Assembly (NCBI GenBank): GCA_030832825.1
Contig: JAURIJ010000027.1
Coordinates: 1-38,378 of the forward strand
DNA from: Gammaproteobacteria bacterium
GTDB lineage: Bacteria; Pseudomonadota; Gammaproteobacteria; Pseudomonadales; Pseudohongiellaceae
Reading direction: 5' to 3'
DNA: 38,378 nucleotides
A program made the translations under genes and the position numbers. Positions 18,944 to 26,790 of the stretch are shown here, piece after piece. How positions within the stretch are numbered: the first letter of the stretch is position 1; every line of letters begins with the position of its first letter. Below the pieces are notes generated by a model, which was given only the letters and a program-made list of their open reading frames with translations, did no database searches and was not told where the DNA came from.

Positions 18944-19900
18944 ATGAGTCGACACCCATCACAGGTCATCAAAGCACGCCACGGCGCCGCCCTTTGGGCG
19001 CTGATCAGCCTTCTGCCCGCCGCCGTCCAGGCCCAGCCAGCTCCCGGCCAGGAACCCTGGATTCAGGTCGAGATGACCCTCTTCACTTATGAGAATGCCA
19101 ATCTCGAGGCCGAGGTCTGGTCGCCGGAAAAACTCGCCATCGGTTTCCCTGACAACCTGATTGCCCTGCAGCAATTGGCGGATGTCCTGCAGCTGTCCGA
19201 CTGGAGTGTGCTGACTGGCGCTATCGCCACGCCGCCGACGGCGGCACCCGTCCCCTCGCCCACGCCTGCGGCGAGCCCTGCCCCTGTGGCGCGCGAGATC
19301 GGCCCGCGACCCTACGCGCCGGCTGACAGTGTCACGCTGCCCGACCTTGAACGCGAAGCCTTTCAGGTACTGCCACCGGCAGCGCATGATTTCGTGACCA
19401 CCAATCGCACCCTGTCACAGTCCACTGGCCACCGTATCGTCTACCACAATGCGTGGCGCCAGCCGCTGCGTCGACGCAGTGCCACACCGGCGATCGGCCT
19501 GCAGGGTGGACGGGAGTTCGGGACGCGCGCAGAGGTGGAGGGCAGCGTGATCCTGTACGCCGGCAGCACGCGAGACCGCATGATGCTGGAAGCGAATCTC
19601 TGGCTGACCCAGTTCAGCGCCGACCAGGCACCGTCTTCACCGTGGGCGCTGCCGGTGCTGCCGGCGGTGCTGGAGCGCACTCAGACGCAGGCGGAGACGA
19701 CGAACGAAAGCTACCAGATCAGCCGCATCATCGAGTTCCGGCAGAGCCGGGAGATGCGTCTGGAGCAGTTCCATTATCTGGATCACCCCGCCATGGGAAT
19801 GCTGGTGCAAGTGACCCCCTGGCAAGTTCCGCCGCCTCCGCAGCCGGAGATTCCTGCACAGGAAGCGGGGCATAGCGCCACTCAGCCAGTGGCTCCGTGA
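18944..19900 (+). CDS. CsiV family envelope protein
   Basis: It resembles the CsiV family of periplasmic proteins, studied in Vibrio cholerae for a role in the response to non-canonical D-amino acids and cell-wall synthesis. The 318-residue protein has a signal peptide (ALWALISLLPAAVQA, cleavage near AQA/QP). Next comes the conserved start of the mature domain, WIQVEMTLFTYENANLEAEVW. A Pro/Ala-rich linker of about 25 residues follows, then a C-terminal domain with LMLEANLWL-like MMLEANLWLTQF and RQSREMRLEQFHYLDHPAMGMLVQV. I chose the ATG at 18944, with AAGG seven bases upstream, over a TTG at 18929. Its end overlaps the convergent phosphorylase gene by 19 bp. Assignment rests on motif memory and on its position after mfd. 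Confidence 0.8.
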   Translation: MSRHPSQVIKARHGAALWALISLLPAAVQAQPAPGQEPWIQVEMTLFTYENANLEAEVWSPEKLAIGFPDNLIALQQLADVLQLSDWSVLTGAIATPPTAAPVPSPTPAASPAPVAREIGPRPYAPADSVTLPDLEREAFQVLPPAAHDFVTTNRTLSQSTGHRIVYHNAWRQPLRRRSATPAIGLQGGREFGTRAEVEGSVILYAGSTRDRMMLEANLWLTQFSADQAPSSPWALPVLPAVLERTQTQAETTNESYQISRIIEFRQSREMRLEQFHYLDHPAMGMLVQVTPWQVPPPPQPEIPAQEAGHSATQPVAP

Positions 19901-20622
19901 CGCACAATCGCACGTACGAGAACGCTCATCGCCGTCGCCATGCCAGACTGCAACACACGTCCTATGGCTTCCATGGAGATCGCGTCATCCGTGAGGCCGG
20001 CCGCCCAGTTCACTGAAAGCGCGAGACACGCATAAGGCAGATCGAGTTCGCGCGCCAGCGCCGCCTCGGGCATGCCCGTCATGCCGATCATGTCGCAGCC
20101 GTCGCGCTGCAATCTGCACACCTCGGCCGCGGACTCCAGCCGCGGCCCCTGGGTGCACGCATAGACACCGCCATCCCACACCTCGACATCGCCGGCACTG
20201 CTCAAGAGCAACTGCCTTATTGCTTCGTCATAAGGCTGCGTGAAATCGATATGCGTGACGGCATCCAGCCCGTCGGCAAAGAAGGTGTGCTCGCGCCCCC
20301 AGGTGTAGTCGATGATCTGGTTCGGCACGGCCAGCGCACCCGGCGCAGTCCGCGCATGAATGCCACCCACCGCATTGACCCCGATCACCGCGTTCACACC
20401 TGCCTGCCGCAGCGCCCAGAGATTCGCCCGATAATTGATTCGATGTGGCGGCACCTTGTGACCACGACCATGCCGGGCAATGAAGGCGACCGGATGAGCG
20501 CCCACAGTGCCCGTCGTCACTTCCACCGCCATATCCGCGAACGGGGTCGGCACCGAGAGAATCTTCAGGTTCTGCAGGAACTCCGGTTCGGTGAGCCCGG
20601 TTCCCCCAATCACGCCGATCAT
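19882..20622 (-). CDS. S-methyl-5'-thioinosine phosphorylase (MTAP/PNP family)
   Basis: The enzyme phosphorolyses 5'-methylthioinosine (or methylthioadenosine) in methionine and purine salvage. The 246-residue protein shows the phosphate-binding GVIGGTGL, the block FIARHGRGHKVPPHRINYRAN, VIGVNAVGGI, YACTQGPRLE and MIGMTGMPEAALAREL. Near the base-binding site it has LSVNWAAG, with Asn where adenosine-specific MTAPs carry Asp. By family knowledge this favours a 6-oxopurine substrate, as in the Pseudomonas aeruginosa enzyme PA3004, which it strongly resembles and which also lies near mfd. The ATG at 20622 has AGAGGA seven bases upstream. Divergent from the MinD-like gene by 59 bp. Confidence 0.88.
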   Translation of the reverse strand: MIGVIGGTGLTEPEFLQNLKILSVPTPFADMAVEVTTGTVGAHPVAFIARHGRGHKVPPHRINYRANLWALRQAGVNAVIGVNAVGGIHARTAPGALAVPNQIIDYTWGREHTFFADGLDAVTHIDFTQPYDEAIRQLLLSSAGDVEVWDGGVYACTQGPRLESAAEVCRLQRDGCDMIGMTGMPEAALARELDLPYACLALSVNWAAGLTDDAISMEAIGRVLQSGMATAMSVLVRAIVRHGATG

Positions 20623-20681
20623 GCTGTTTTCCTCTGCTCATCTGCCATCCTCGGCAGTATACCCGAAGCGCAGGATTCCCC

Positions 20682-21818
20682 ATGTCAGCAGCCACAGACA
20701 CCGCCAGGCAGCCAAGTCGCGTCCTCGCAGTCAGCAGCGGCAAGGGCGGTGTCGGCAAGACCAGCATCAGCGTGAACCTGGCCATCGCCCTCGCCGCGCG
20801 CGGCAAGCGGGTCTGCGTCTTCGACGCCGACACCAGCCTGGCGAATGTGAATATCCTTCTGAACATCGCGCCGAAGTTCACCCTGGAACAGGTGCTGGAT
20901 GGCAGCAAGCGCATAGAAGAGATTCTTGTCAAAGGTCCCGGGGGCATCACCATCATGCCGGCCGCATCAGGCATCGCCCAGTTCGCCAGCCTCGGCGCAC
21001 AGCAACAGGCGCTGCTGCTGCAGGCCCTGCACGTGCTGGAACAGCAGTTCGATGACCTGATCATCGACACAGCCGCCGGCATCAGCGAGAACGACACCAC
21101 GTTCCTGGAAGCGGCGGATCATTGCGTGCTGGTGGTGACACCAGAGCCCACCTCGCTCACGGATGCCTTCGCCCTGGTGAAGTTGTTGCAGCGACGCGGG
21201 TGCAAGACGCCCATTCACGTGCTGACCAACATGGTGGACAGCTATCCCGGCAGCGTGGACATCTTCAAGCGACTCAATGGCGCTGCCATGCGCTATCTGC
21301 AGACCGAGTTGACCTACCTTGGCTACATTCCCCGCGACGACTTCGTCCGCCAGTCGGTGCAACGACAGATCCCGGTGACCGTCGGCTTTCCCTGCTGTCA
21401 GGCAAGTTATCGTTTTCATGCGCTCGCCGACAGCCTGGAAGCCATCTACCGGCAGCAGCCCACGCGACGCTCCTTCAGCCTGTTCTGGCGCAGGTTGCTG
21501 CCACGACGCCGACTTGGCGACACCCCCGACCTCGCCGTGCCGGCGAGCGCGCTCACTCCTGCCAGAGGGGCTGCCACTGCGGCCCCTGCGCCGCAAGAGG
21601 GAGCACGGGCCCTCAGGCCGAGCCGCACGGCCATCGTCAGACTGCAGCAGAACATGGTGCAACTGGTACGCTCCCGCACACTGTCGCCTGCCAGCATGCG
21701 CAGTCTCATGGCGTCCCTGATCACCCAGGTGGAGCGGCACTATCCGGAGATCGACACGACACAACTGCCGCCACCCAAGCAACGACCGGTCAATGAGGGG
21801 CGCCATGAGACTGAGTGA
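20682..21818 (+). CDS. Orphan MinD/ParA-family ATPase, FleN (FlhG)-like, with C-terminal extension
   Basis: A deviant Walker A (SGKGGVGKTS, residues 19-28), VFDADTSLANVNILLNI, and Walker B region LIIDTAAGIS (126-135) place it in the MinD/FlhG group, membrane-cycling ATPases that control the number or placement of cell structures. The TSLTDAFALVKLL and VLTNMV segments are typical of FleN. After about residue 260 there is an unusual ~115-residue extension. It begins with a strongly basic amphipathic stretch (RRSFSLFWRRLLPRRR), continues with an Ala/Pro-rich linker, and ends in a helical segment. No flagellar or min genes are nearby, so the target is unknown. The ATG at 20682 has AGGA seven bases upstream. 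Its end overlaps the next small gene. Confidence 0.82.
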   Translation: MSAATDTARQPSRVLAVSSGKGGVGKTSISVNLAIALAARGKRVCVFDADTSLANVNILLNIAPKFTLEQVLDGSKRIEEILVKGPGGITIMPAASGIAQFASLGAQQQALLLQALHVLEQQFDDLIIDTAAGISENDTTFLEAADHCVLVVTPEPTSLTDAFALVKLLQRRGCKTPIHVLTNMVDSYPGSVDIFKRLNGAAMRYLQTELTYLGYIPRDDFVRQSVQRQIPVTVGFPCCQASYRFHALADSLEAIYRQQPTRRSFSLFWRRLLPRRRLGDTPDLAVPASALTPARGAATAAPAPQEGARALRPSRTAIVRLQQNMVQLVRSRTLSPASMRSLMASLITQVERHYPEIDTTQLPPPKQRPVNEGRHETE

Positions 21819-22059
21819 GCTGATTGACGCCTACACCAGTCGACTCGACAGCTACGAATTCCTGCTGCACAAGATCGAGCAGGAGCAGCGTCAGGCGCGC
21901 AACGCCGCGTTCGTCCAGTTCTGCGAGTGCGAGGAAAAGCGTCTTCTCGACTTGATCCAGCTCAACACCCAGATCCTGCGCGACCTGCGTGCGCTGCAGC
22001 GCAGTGCCGCTCCCGCCGTGCAGTCGCCCGCCGCCCTGCCCGGCCCGCAGGCGAGATGA
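21805..22059 (+). CDS. Small helical protein overlapping the MinD-like gene
   Basis: I do not recognise the family. The 84-residue protein is predicted almost entirely helical and charged over residues 1-65, with heptad-like Leu/Ile spacing (MRLSELIDAYTSRLDSYEFL, then LLDLIQLNTQILRDLRAL), which suggests a short coiled coil. It has two Cys (CECEEK) and a Pro/Ala tail. The ATG at 21805 has AGGGG four bases upstream and lies 14 bases inside the 3' end of the MinD-like gene; an in-frame ATG at 21793 is possible. The overlap implies coupled translation, so a partner or regulator of that ATPase is a reasonable guess. FlgN-like export chaperones have similar helical character, but similarity is not evident. 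Confidence 0.6.
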   Translation: MRLSELIDAYTSRLDSYEFLLHKIEQEQRQARNAAFVQFCECEEKRLLDLIQLNTQILRDLRALQRSAAPAVQSPAALPGPQAR

Positions 22060-22073
22060 GCCCGTACGCGGGA

Positions 22074-22103
22074 TTCCCACAGACTCCCTGCGACGGGTAG
22101 AAT
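22074..22103 (+). promoter_or_regulatory. Weak candidate promoter upstream of the FkbM gene
   Basis: TTCCCA (22074-22079) and TAGAAT (22098-22103) have an 18-bp spacer and lie about 47 bases upstream of the GTG start of the methyltransferase gene. The -10 matches five of six consensus bases. It is the only candidate seen in this 90-bp gap. Confidence 0.3.
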
Positions 22104-22149
22104 TCGCGCCTGTTTCATCATTCCCTGCAGCCACTCACAGGAAACCCAT

Positions 22150-23085
22150 GTGCGCCTGACCGACAAGTTCTGCCTGTTTCTCTGGAATACCGGACACCTG
22201 CCCCCCGCGCTGGCCCGGATTGTCTACAAGCGCCTTGCCAAGCGCCGGATGGCGCCGAATCACCCGTTCACTCAGGACTTCTTCGGCCTGCACTACCAAG
22301 GCAATCTCAACAACAACATCGACTTCCAGATACATTTCTATGGCGCCTTCGAGAAGCCGCTACTGTTCTTCCTGCGCGATGCCATGACGGCGCTGGGCAA
22401 ACCACCCAGCGTGTTCGTCGATGTGGGCGCGAACATCGGACAGCATTCGCTGTTCATGTCCCGACTCGCCAGCCAGGTGCATTCCTTCGAGCCTTTCGCC
22501 AAGGTGCGCGACCGTCTGCTGCTGCAGATCGCCCACAACAGGCTGGACAACATCCGCGTGCATGCCTTGGGTCTGAGCAATGAGAATGCACGCCAGCCCT
22601 TCTTCGCGCCTACCGGTTCCAACGAGGGCATCGGCTCCTTCGATGCCAACACCACCAGCAAGGGCAATGTCCCGATCGGTGAACTGGAGCTGGTGCGGGG
22701 AGATGACTACCTGGCCCGCGAAGGCATCGACCGCATCGACATCTTGAAGATGGACGTGGAGGGCTTCGAGAAGCTCGCGCTGGAAGGGCTGCGCGAAACA
22801 CTGCTGGCCACGCGGCCACTGCTGGTCTGTGAAGTCACCTATGGCAAGCCGCTGTCCTTCGCCAGTCTGGAAGAGTTCGTGAGTCACCTGCCCCCCGACT
22901 ATCGCCTGTTCACCTTCGACAAGCGCAAGCAGGACGGCTCCAAGGCCCGCCGACGTGATGCCCGCTCACGCCACAGCGGCGAGTACCACATCATCCCGTT
23001 CAGCGCATGGCGCAACAGCGGGCAGGACGACATCATCGCCTGCCCGCTGGAGTCGGTGGCACGTCTCCCCACGCAGCCATGCTGA
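22150..23085 (+). CDS. FkbM family SAM-dependent methyltransferase
   Basis: FkbM-type enzymes O-methylate hydroxyl groups, often on polyketides, sugars or lipids. The 311-residue protein carries the SAM motif VFVDVGANIGQHSLFMSRL (residues 88-106) with HSFEPF after it, and the family's diagnostic DILKMDVEGFEKLALEGL near residue 200. The start is a GTG at 22150, with AGGAA six bases upstream. An ATG two bases earlier is out of frame and stops after three codons. The substrate is unknown: no polysaccharide, polyketide or lipid-modification cluster is nearby. The stop lies 1 bp from the tail of the convergent phoD gene. Confidence 0.88.
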   Translation: MRLTDKFCLFLWNTGHLPPALARIVYKRLAKRRMAPNHPFTQDFFGLHYQGNLNNNIDFQIHFYGAFEKPLLFFLRDAMTALGKPPSVFVDVGANIGQHSLFMSRLASQVHSFEPFAKVRDRLLLQIAHNRLDNIRVHALGLSNENARQPFFAPTGSNEGIGSFDANTTSKGNVPIGELELVRGDDYLAREGIDRIDILKMDVEGFEKLALEGLRETLLATRPLLVCEVTYGKPLSFASLEEFVSHLPPDYRLFTFDKRKQDGSKARRRDARSRHSGEYHIIPFSAWRNSGQDDIIACPLESVARLPTQPC

Positions 23086-23086
23086 T

Positions 23087-24715
23087 TCAGGCTCGCAGGA
23101 TGTGCTCTCCGGCCATCACCGCCAGACGCGCCCCGTCGGCAACGACATAGTCACGCTCCGTCACGGTGGACACGAAGTGCCATGAGGCACTTACCTTTTC
23201 ACGCGTCACTTCCAGTGACACCCAGCCGCGTCCAAGCGGCTTCATGTAGACCAATTCAGGACTGGCCTGCATTGTCGCGCTCACCACCAGCTCTTCTGGC
23301 AAAGGCAGAAAATTCTCGAAGCCAGGCGAAGTGACGCTGGGCGTGCCGATCTCGACAGCGACTGGCTCACCATCATCGGCAGCCAGATTGAACGCCCAGG
23401 AGCTGTGTGTATCACCAGCCAGAACCACCACGTTCTGCGCATGTGCGGCAAAGGCATTCAAGGTGCGCCGGCGATTGGCCGGGTAGCCGTCCCAGGCATC
23501 CAGATTGTAGGGAAACCCCTGTTGACCCCGTGAGCGCAGCAAACCATAGCGACCATTGAGAACAGCATCACGCTGCGCTGGCTCGAATTCCTCGTCAGCG
23601 AACTGGGGGACATTCAACTTGCCCATGAGCAACTGCTGGCCGAGGAGCTGCCAGGGAATGCCGGCCGATACGGAGCGAGCCAGCTCCTGCTCCAGCCACT
23701 GTTCTTGCGGACCACCCAGGATGCTGCGGGCTGACGAGGCCAGACGGCTGCGCAGGGTGTCAATGTTCATGGCATGGGAAAGCTGTTCGTCACGCCCCGC
23801 AAGACGCGTATCCAGCATGATCAGCGAGGCGATGTCACCGAAATCGAAGGAGCGGTAAATGATGCCCTCCTCGAGGCTGGCCTGATCGCGAATGGGGAGC
23901 CACTCGTGATAGGCCTGGATGGCGGCGAGGCGACGGACTGCGAATTCGCCTTCGTCGGGACTGTGATTCTCGGCACCTTCCCTCCAGGTGTTGTTCGTGA
24001 TCTCGTGGTCATCCCAAACGCAGATGAAGGGATGCGCCTGATGTACCGCCTGCAGATCGGGATCCGAGCGATATAGGCCGTAGCGCGTGCGGTAGTCCTC
24101 AAGACTCACGATCTCGTGCACCGGTTCGACATGCCTGCCCTGATCCAGCATGACCGGGTTGGCATAGCCGCCTTCAGCGTATTCATAAATATAGTCCCCA
24201 AGATGCAGGACGGCATCGAACTCACCACGAGCCAATTCACGATAGACATGGAAGAAGCCTTGAGGATAGTTGGAACAGGACACTACCGCGAAGCGCAGCC
24301 GTTGCGCACTGCGATCCGCGATTGTTCTTGTTCTGCCTACGACACTGTGCACCCCTAGTGCATTGAAGCGATAGAAATAGGCCGTACCTGGCCGCAGTCC
24401 AGCAGCATCGACTTTGACCGTGTAGTCACGCGCTGCTGACGTGCGACTCGCCCCGGTGGCGACGACCTGCGCAAACTGTTCGTCGATTGCGATCTCCCAC
24501 TGCACGTCGAGCGCTGTAGCCAGCCCATCACCAGGAAGCACCCGCGTCCAGAGAATGACGCGGTCCGCGAGCGGGTCACCGCTGGCAACTCCATGGGTGA
24601 AGTGGACAGTGGCTGCTGCCAGCACTGGAAAGCCGCGCAGGGCCAGCGCACCAAGGCTCACGCTAGCACCTGCCAGAAAACGGCGTCGGTCGAGAAGTTC
24701 GGGGATATGCGACAT
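23087..24715 (-). CDS. phoD: PhoD-family alkaline phosphatase/phosphodiesterase, Tat-exported
   Basis: PhoD enzymes are extracytoplasmic metallophosphoesterases that release phosphate from organic esters. The 542-residue protein begins with a twin-arginine signal (DRRRFLAGASVSLGALALRG, cleavage near the following AAA). A PhoD N-terminal domain (FTHGVASGDPLADRVILWTRV) follows. The metal-binding blocks are VVSCSNY, LHLGDYIYEY, CVWDDHEITNN and LAGDTHSSW. The ATG at 24715 has AAGGAG five bases upstream; the open frame further upstream (to 24808) is not conserved-looking. It suggests scavenging of organic phosphate. No Pho box could be confirmed in the 148-bp gap with the FabH-like gene. Confidence 0.93.
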   Translation of the reverse strand: MSHIPELLDRRRFLAGASVSLGALALRGFPVLAAATVHFTHGVASGDPLADRVILWTRVLPGDGLATALDVQWEIAIDEQFAQVVATGASRTSAARDYTVKVDAAGLRPGTAYFYRFNALGVHSVVGRTRTIADRSAQRLRFAVVSCSNYPQGFFHVYRELARGEFDAVLHLGDYIYEYAEGGYANPVMLDQGRHVEPVHEIVSLEDYRTRYGLYRSDPDLQAVHQAHPFICVWDDHEITNNTWREGAENHSPDEGEFAVRRLAAIQAYHEWLPIRDQASLEEGIIYRSFDFGDIASLIMLDTRLAGRDEQLSHAMNIDTLRSRLASSARSILGGPQEQWLEQELARSVSAGIPWQLLGQQLLMGKLNVPQFADEEFEPAQRDAVLNGRYGLLRSRGQQGFPYNLDAWDGYPANRRRTLNAFAAHAQNVVVLAGDTHSSWAFNLAADDGEPVAVEIGTPSVTSPGFENFLPLPEELVVSATMQASPELVYMKPLGRGWVSLEVTREKVSASWHFVSTVTERDYVVADGARLAVMAGEHILRA

Positions 24716-24863
24716 GACTGCTCCTTGCCGGCAATGAAGTGGTTCAGTAGTCCCAGTAAGATAGAGGGGGTACATGTCAGACCGATGACGGCGACTTCCG
24801 CCCGCCACTGCGTATGCAGTATTCTGCGATGCACCTCCACAACAAGAAGGCAGAGACCTCCCG

Positions 24864-25943
24864 ATGTACTACGCCAGAATCAGCGGCTGGGGCAAATGCC
24901 TGCCGCCCGCCGTGTTGAGCAATGCCGACCTGGCCACCTTCATGGACACCTCGGACGAATGGATCACGTCGCGCACCGGCATACAGGAACGCCGCATCTG
25001 CCACTGCAATTTCTCTGACATGGCGATCGTGGCCGCACGCCGCGCTCTCGCCGCAGCCGACATGGCCCCCGAGGAACTCGATCTCATCCTGCTCGGCAGC
25101 CTGACAGTGGATTCCCTGTGTCCCAACACGGCTTCCATCGTGCAGAACGCGATTGGCGCCCGCAACGCTGCCGCCATCGACATCAACTCTGCCTGCACCG
25201 GCTTCCTCTATGGCCTGCACATCGGAACCAACCTGATTCGGACCGGCGCCCATCGCAAGGTCCTGGTGATAGGCGGGGAGTTCATCAGTCACTACATGAA
25301 TTGGGCACGCCGCGACGTGGCCGTGCTGTTCGGCGATGCCTGCGGTGCGGTGGTGCTGGAGGCGGACACGCAGCGAACCGGCCTGCTGGCTGCCCGCATC
25401 GGCTGCGAGATGGACACCACCAGCGCCATACAGATCACCAATCTGGGCAGCGCCTACAGCCGGCTCTCCGAGGACTTCCTCTACCTGGGTTGGAACTTCG
25501 AGGGTCAGGAGGTGTTCAAGCGAGCCATCAAGGGCATGGCGTTTGCCTGCGAGGATGTCCTGCAGCAGACAGGCCTGCGCTTCGAGGACATTCACCTGAT
25601 GGTGCCTCACCAGGCGAATCGCCGCATTCTGGATGCCCTCGCAAAGCGACTCGAGATTCCCGAGGAAAAGGTCATGTGCAACGTGCACAAATATGGCAAC
25701 ACCTCGGCCGGCACCATTCCCGTCGCTCTGACGGAAGCCCTGGAAGAGCAGCGCATCCGGCCGGGGGACTATGTCCTGATGGCAAGCTTCGGCGCGGGTC
25801 TGACCTGGGGCGCGGGGCTTGTGCAATGGGGCGAGCGAACCACCGCCCTGCGCCAGAGTGATGCGGAGCTGCCCCCCTGCCATCAGAGCGCGCTGGAGAT
25901 CCTGGCCCCCCACATACAGCGTTACAACGCTGCCGCACGCTGA
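24864..25943 (+). CDS. FabH-like ketoacyl-ACP synthase III family protein
   Basis: A thiolase-fold condensing enzyme. The Cys-His-Asn triad of FabH is complete: Cys111 in NSACTGFLYGL, His249 in MVPHQANRRI and Asn279 in YGNTSAGTIPVAL. The N-terminal DEWITSRTGIQERR and GSLTVDSLCPNTA blocks also fit. It has about 359 aa, with some 30 residues beyond the normal FabH end (after GAGLVQWG). No fabD, fabG or acpP genes are adjacent, so it is not in the usual fatty-acid cluster. It may be a second initiating enzyme or act on a special acyl substrate, which the sequence does not show. ATG at 24864. Confidence 0.9.
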   Translation: MYYARISGWGKCLPPAVLSNADLATFMDTSDEWITSRTGIQERRICHCNFSDMAIVAARRALAAADMAPEELDLILLGSLTVDSLCPNTASIVQNAIGARNAAAIDINSACTGFLYGLHIGTNLIRTGAHRKVLVIGGEFISHYMNWARRDVAVLFGDACGAVVLEADTQRTGLLAARIGCEMDTTSAIQITNLGSAYSRLSEDFLYLGWNFEGQEVFKRAIKGMAFACEDVLQQTGLRFEDIHLMVPHQANRRILDALAKRLEIPEEKVMCNVHKYGNTSAGTIPVALTEALEEQRIRPGDYVLMASFGAGLTWGAGLVQWGERTTALRQSDAELPPCHQSALEILAPHIQRYNAAAR

Positions 25944-25998
25944 AACTCCCCGTCCCGGACGTTTTCAGCATCACGCAATCTGTTAAACTCGCGCCCGC

Positions 25999-26015
25999 GT
26001 AGACACACCGTCTAC
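25999..26015 (+). repeat. Short inverted repeat in the cytochrome c leader
   Basis: GTAGAC and GTCTAC flank five bases (ACACC), just upstream of the strong ribosome binding site AAGGAG (26021-26026) of the cytochrome gene. It could be a small leader hairpin that spaces or protects the binding site, or an operator. A weak promoter-like pair (TTTTCA, TAAACT, 16-bp spacer) lies upstream near 25962-25989. Confidence 0.45.
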
Positions 26016-26031
26016 TATCAAAGGAGTCAGT

Positions 26032-26466
26032 ATGAACAAATTGCTTTATCCCGCCATTTTCCTGGCGGCAGTCATCATCGTTGTCTCCATGGCAACATCC
26101 AGTCTTGATATCCACGACCGTCCCGATACGAACCTGTGCATCGGGGAATGCTACGAGGAATATGTCGCTGCCAACGGGACCGCGGTGGAGCAGGCTCGCG
26201 CCCAGGCTGAAGCCGCAGCTGCGATGAATCCAGCAGAACTGGGCAAGGCAGCCTTCGCCGCCTGTGCGGCCTGCCACGGTGCAGGTGGAGAAGGTGGTGT
26301 CGGCCCGCAACTGCAGGGTCGCGATTCAGGTTTCATCACTACAGCACTGACCGCTTACAAGAATCGCGAAACACGCGGTGAGCAAAGCGCCATGATGTGG
26401 ACTGTGGCCACGCCCCTCAGCGAAGCTGACATCAACAATCTCGCAGCGTTCGTCTCTTCACTCTGA
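26032..26466 (+). CDS. Membrane-anchored class I c-type cytochrome
   Basis: A 144-residue protein with an N-terminal membrane helix (LLYPAIFLAAVIIVVSM), a polar Ala/Glu-rich linker, and one cytochrome c domain. The haem motif is CAACH (residues 78-82), followed by GAGGEGGVGPQLQGR. Met121 or Met122 (AMMWTVA) is the likely axial ligand, and the end is the typical EADINNLAAFVSSL. Two extra Cys (36 and 40, CIGEC) lie before the domain. It probably carries electrons in the periplasm. It stands 324 bp upstream of a GMC-type dehydrogenase pair and could be its electron acceptor, but a strong terminator separates them, so it is its own transcription unit. The ATG at 26032 has AAGGAG five bases upstream. 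Confidence 0.9.
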   Translation: MNKLLYPAIFLAAVIIVVSMATSSLDIHDRPDTNLCIGECYEEYVAANGTAVEQARAQAEAAAAMNPAELGKAAFAACAACHGAGGEGGVGPQLQGRDSGFITTALTAYKNRETRGEQSAMMWTVATPLSEADINNLAAFVSSL

Positions 26467-26480
26467 TTGCCCCCCTCTGT

Positions 26481-26525
26481 CTGACATTGCCGCACCGCTT
26501 GTCGGCAATGTCAGCGCTTTTCTCT
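26481..26525 (+). terminator. Rho-independent terminator after the cytochrome c gene
   Basis: A perfect 12-bp stem (CTGACATTGCCG at 26481-26492 with CGGCAATGTCAG at 26503-26514), a 10-base loop, then CGCTTTTCTCT. It begins 15 bases after the cytochrome stop codon. Confidence 0.88.
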
Positions 26526-26790
26526 TAGCACCCGACTCTGACATCACACTGCAACAGCGCACCGGATTGGCGCATCAACGCCGCAATCCTGTGCGTTTTC
26601 ATGCACCGAAAAAAGACCTCGCGCACCAATTTAAATCACAGTTCCGTACTTTTCGTTCCTTTATTTGAATTGGCTGAAAAGTCACAAGATTTGCTTTTAC
26701 AGCGAATATTTCCTTGCATAGACTCAGGCACGAAACATCAAGTCAACGACATCTTTCTGCCGGATTTTCATTGTTCTGGAGTCCGCTGTC
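26526..26790 (+). promoter_or_regulatory. AT-richer intergenic stretch with candidate promoter of the dehydrogenase genes
   Basis: The gene-free stretch 26467-26790 holds the terminator above and then 265 bases that are visibly richer in A/T than the rest of the window. TTTACA (26696-26701) and TAGACT (26719-26724) are separated by 17 bp, about 67 bases before the subunit 3 ATG. I see no conserved open frame or RNA here; a short frame starting at 26601 has no recognisable features. Promoter assignment is inferred from box match and spacing. Confidence 0.45.
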
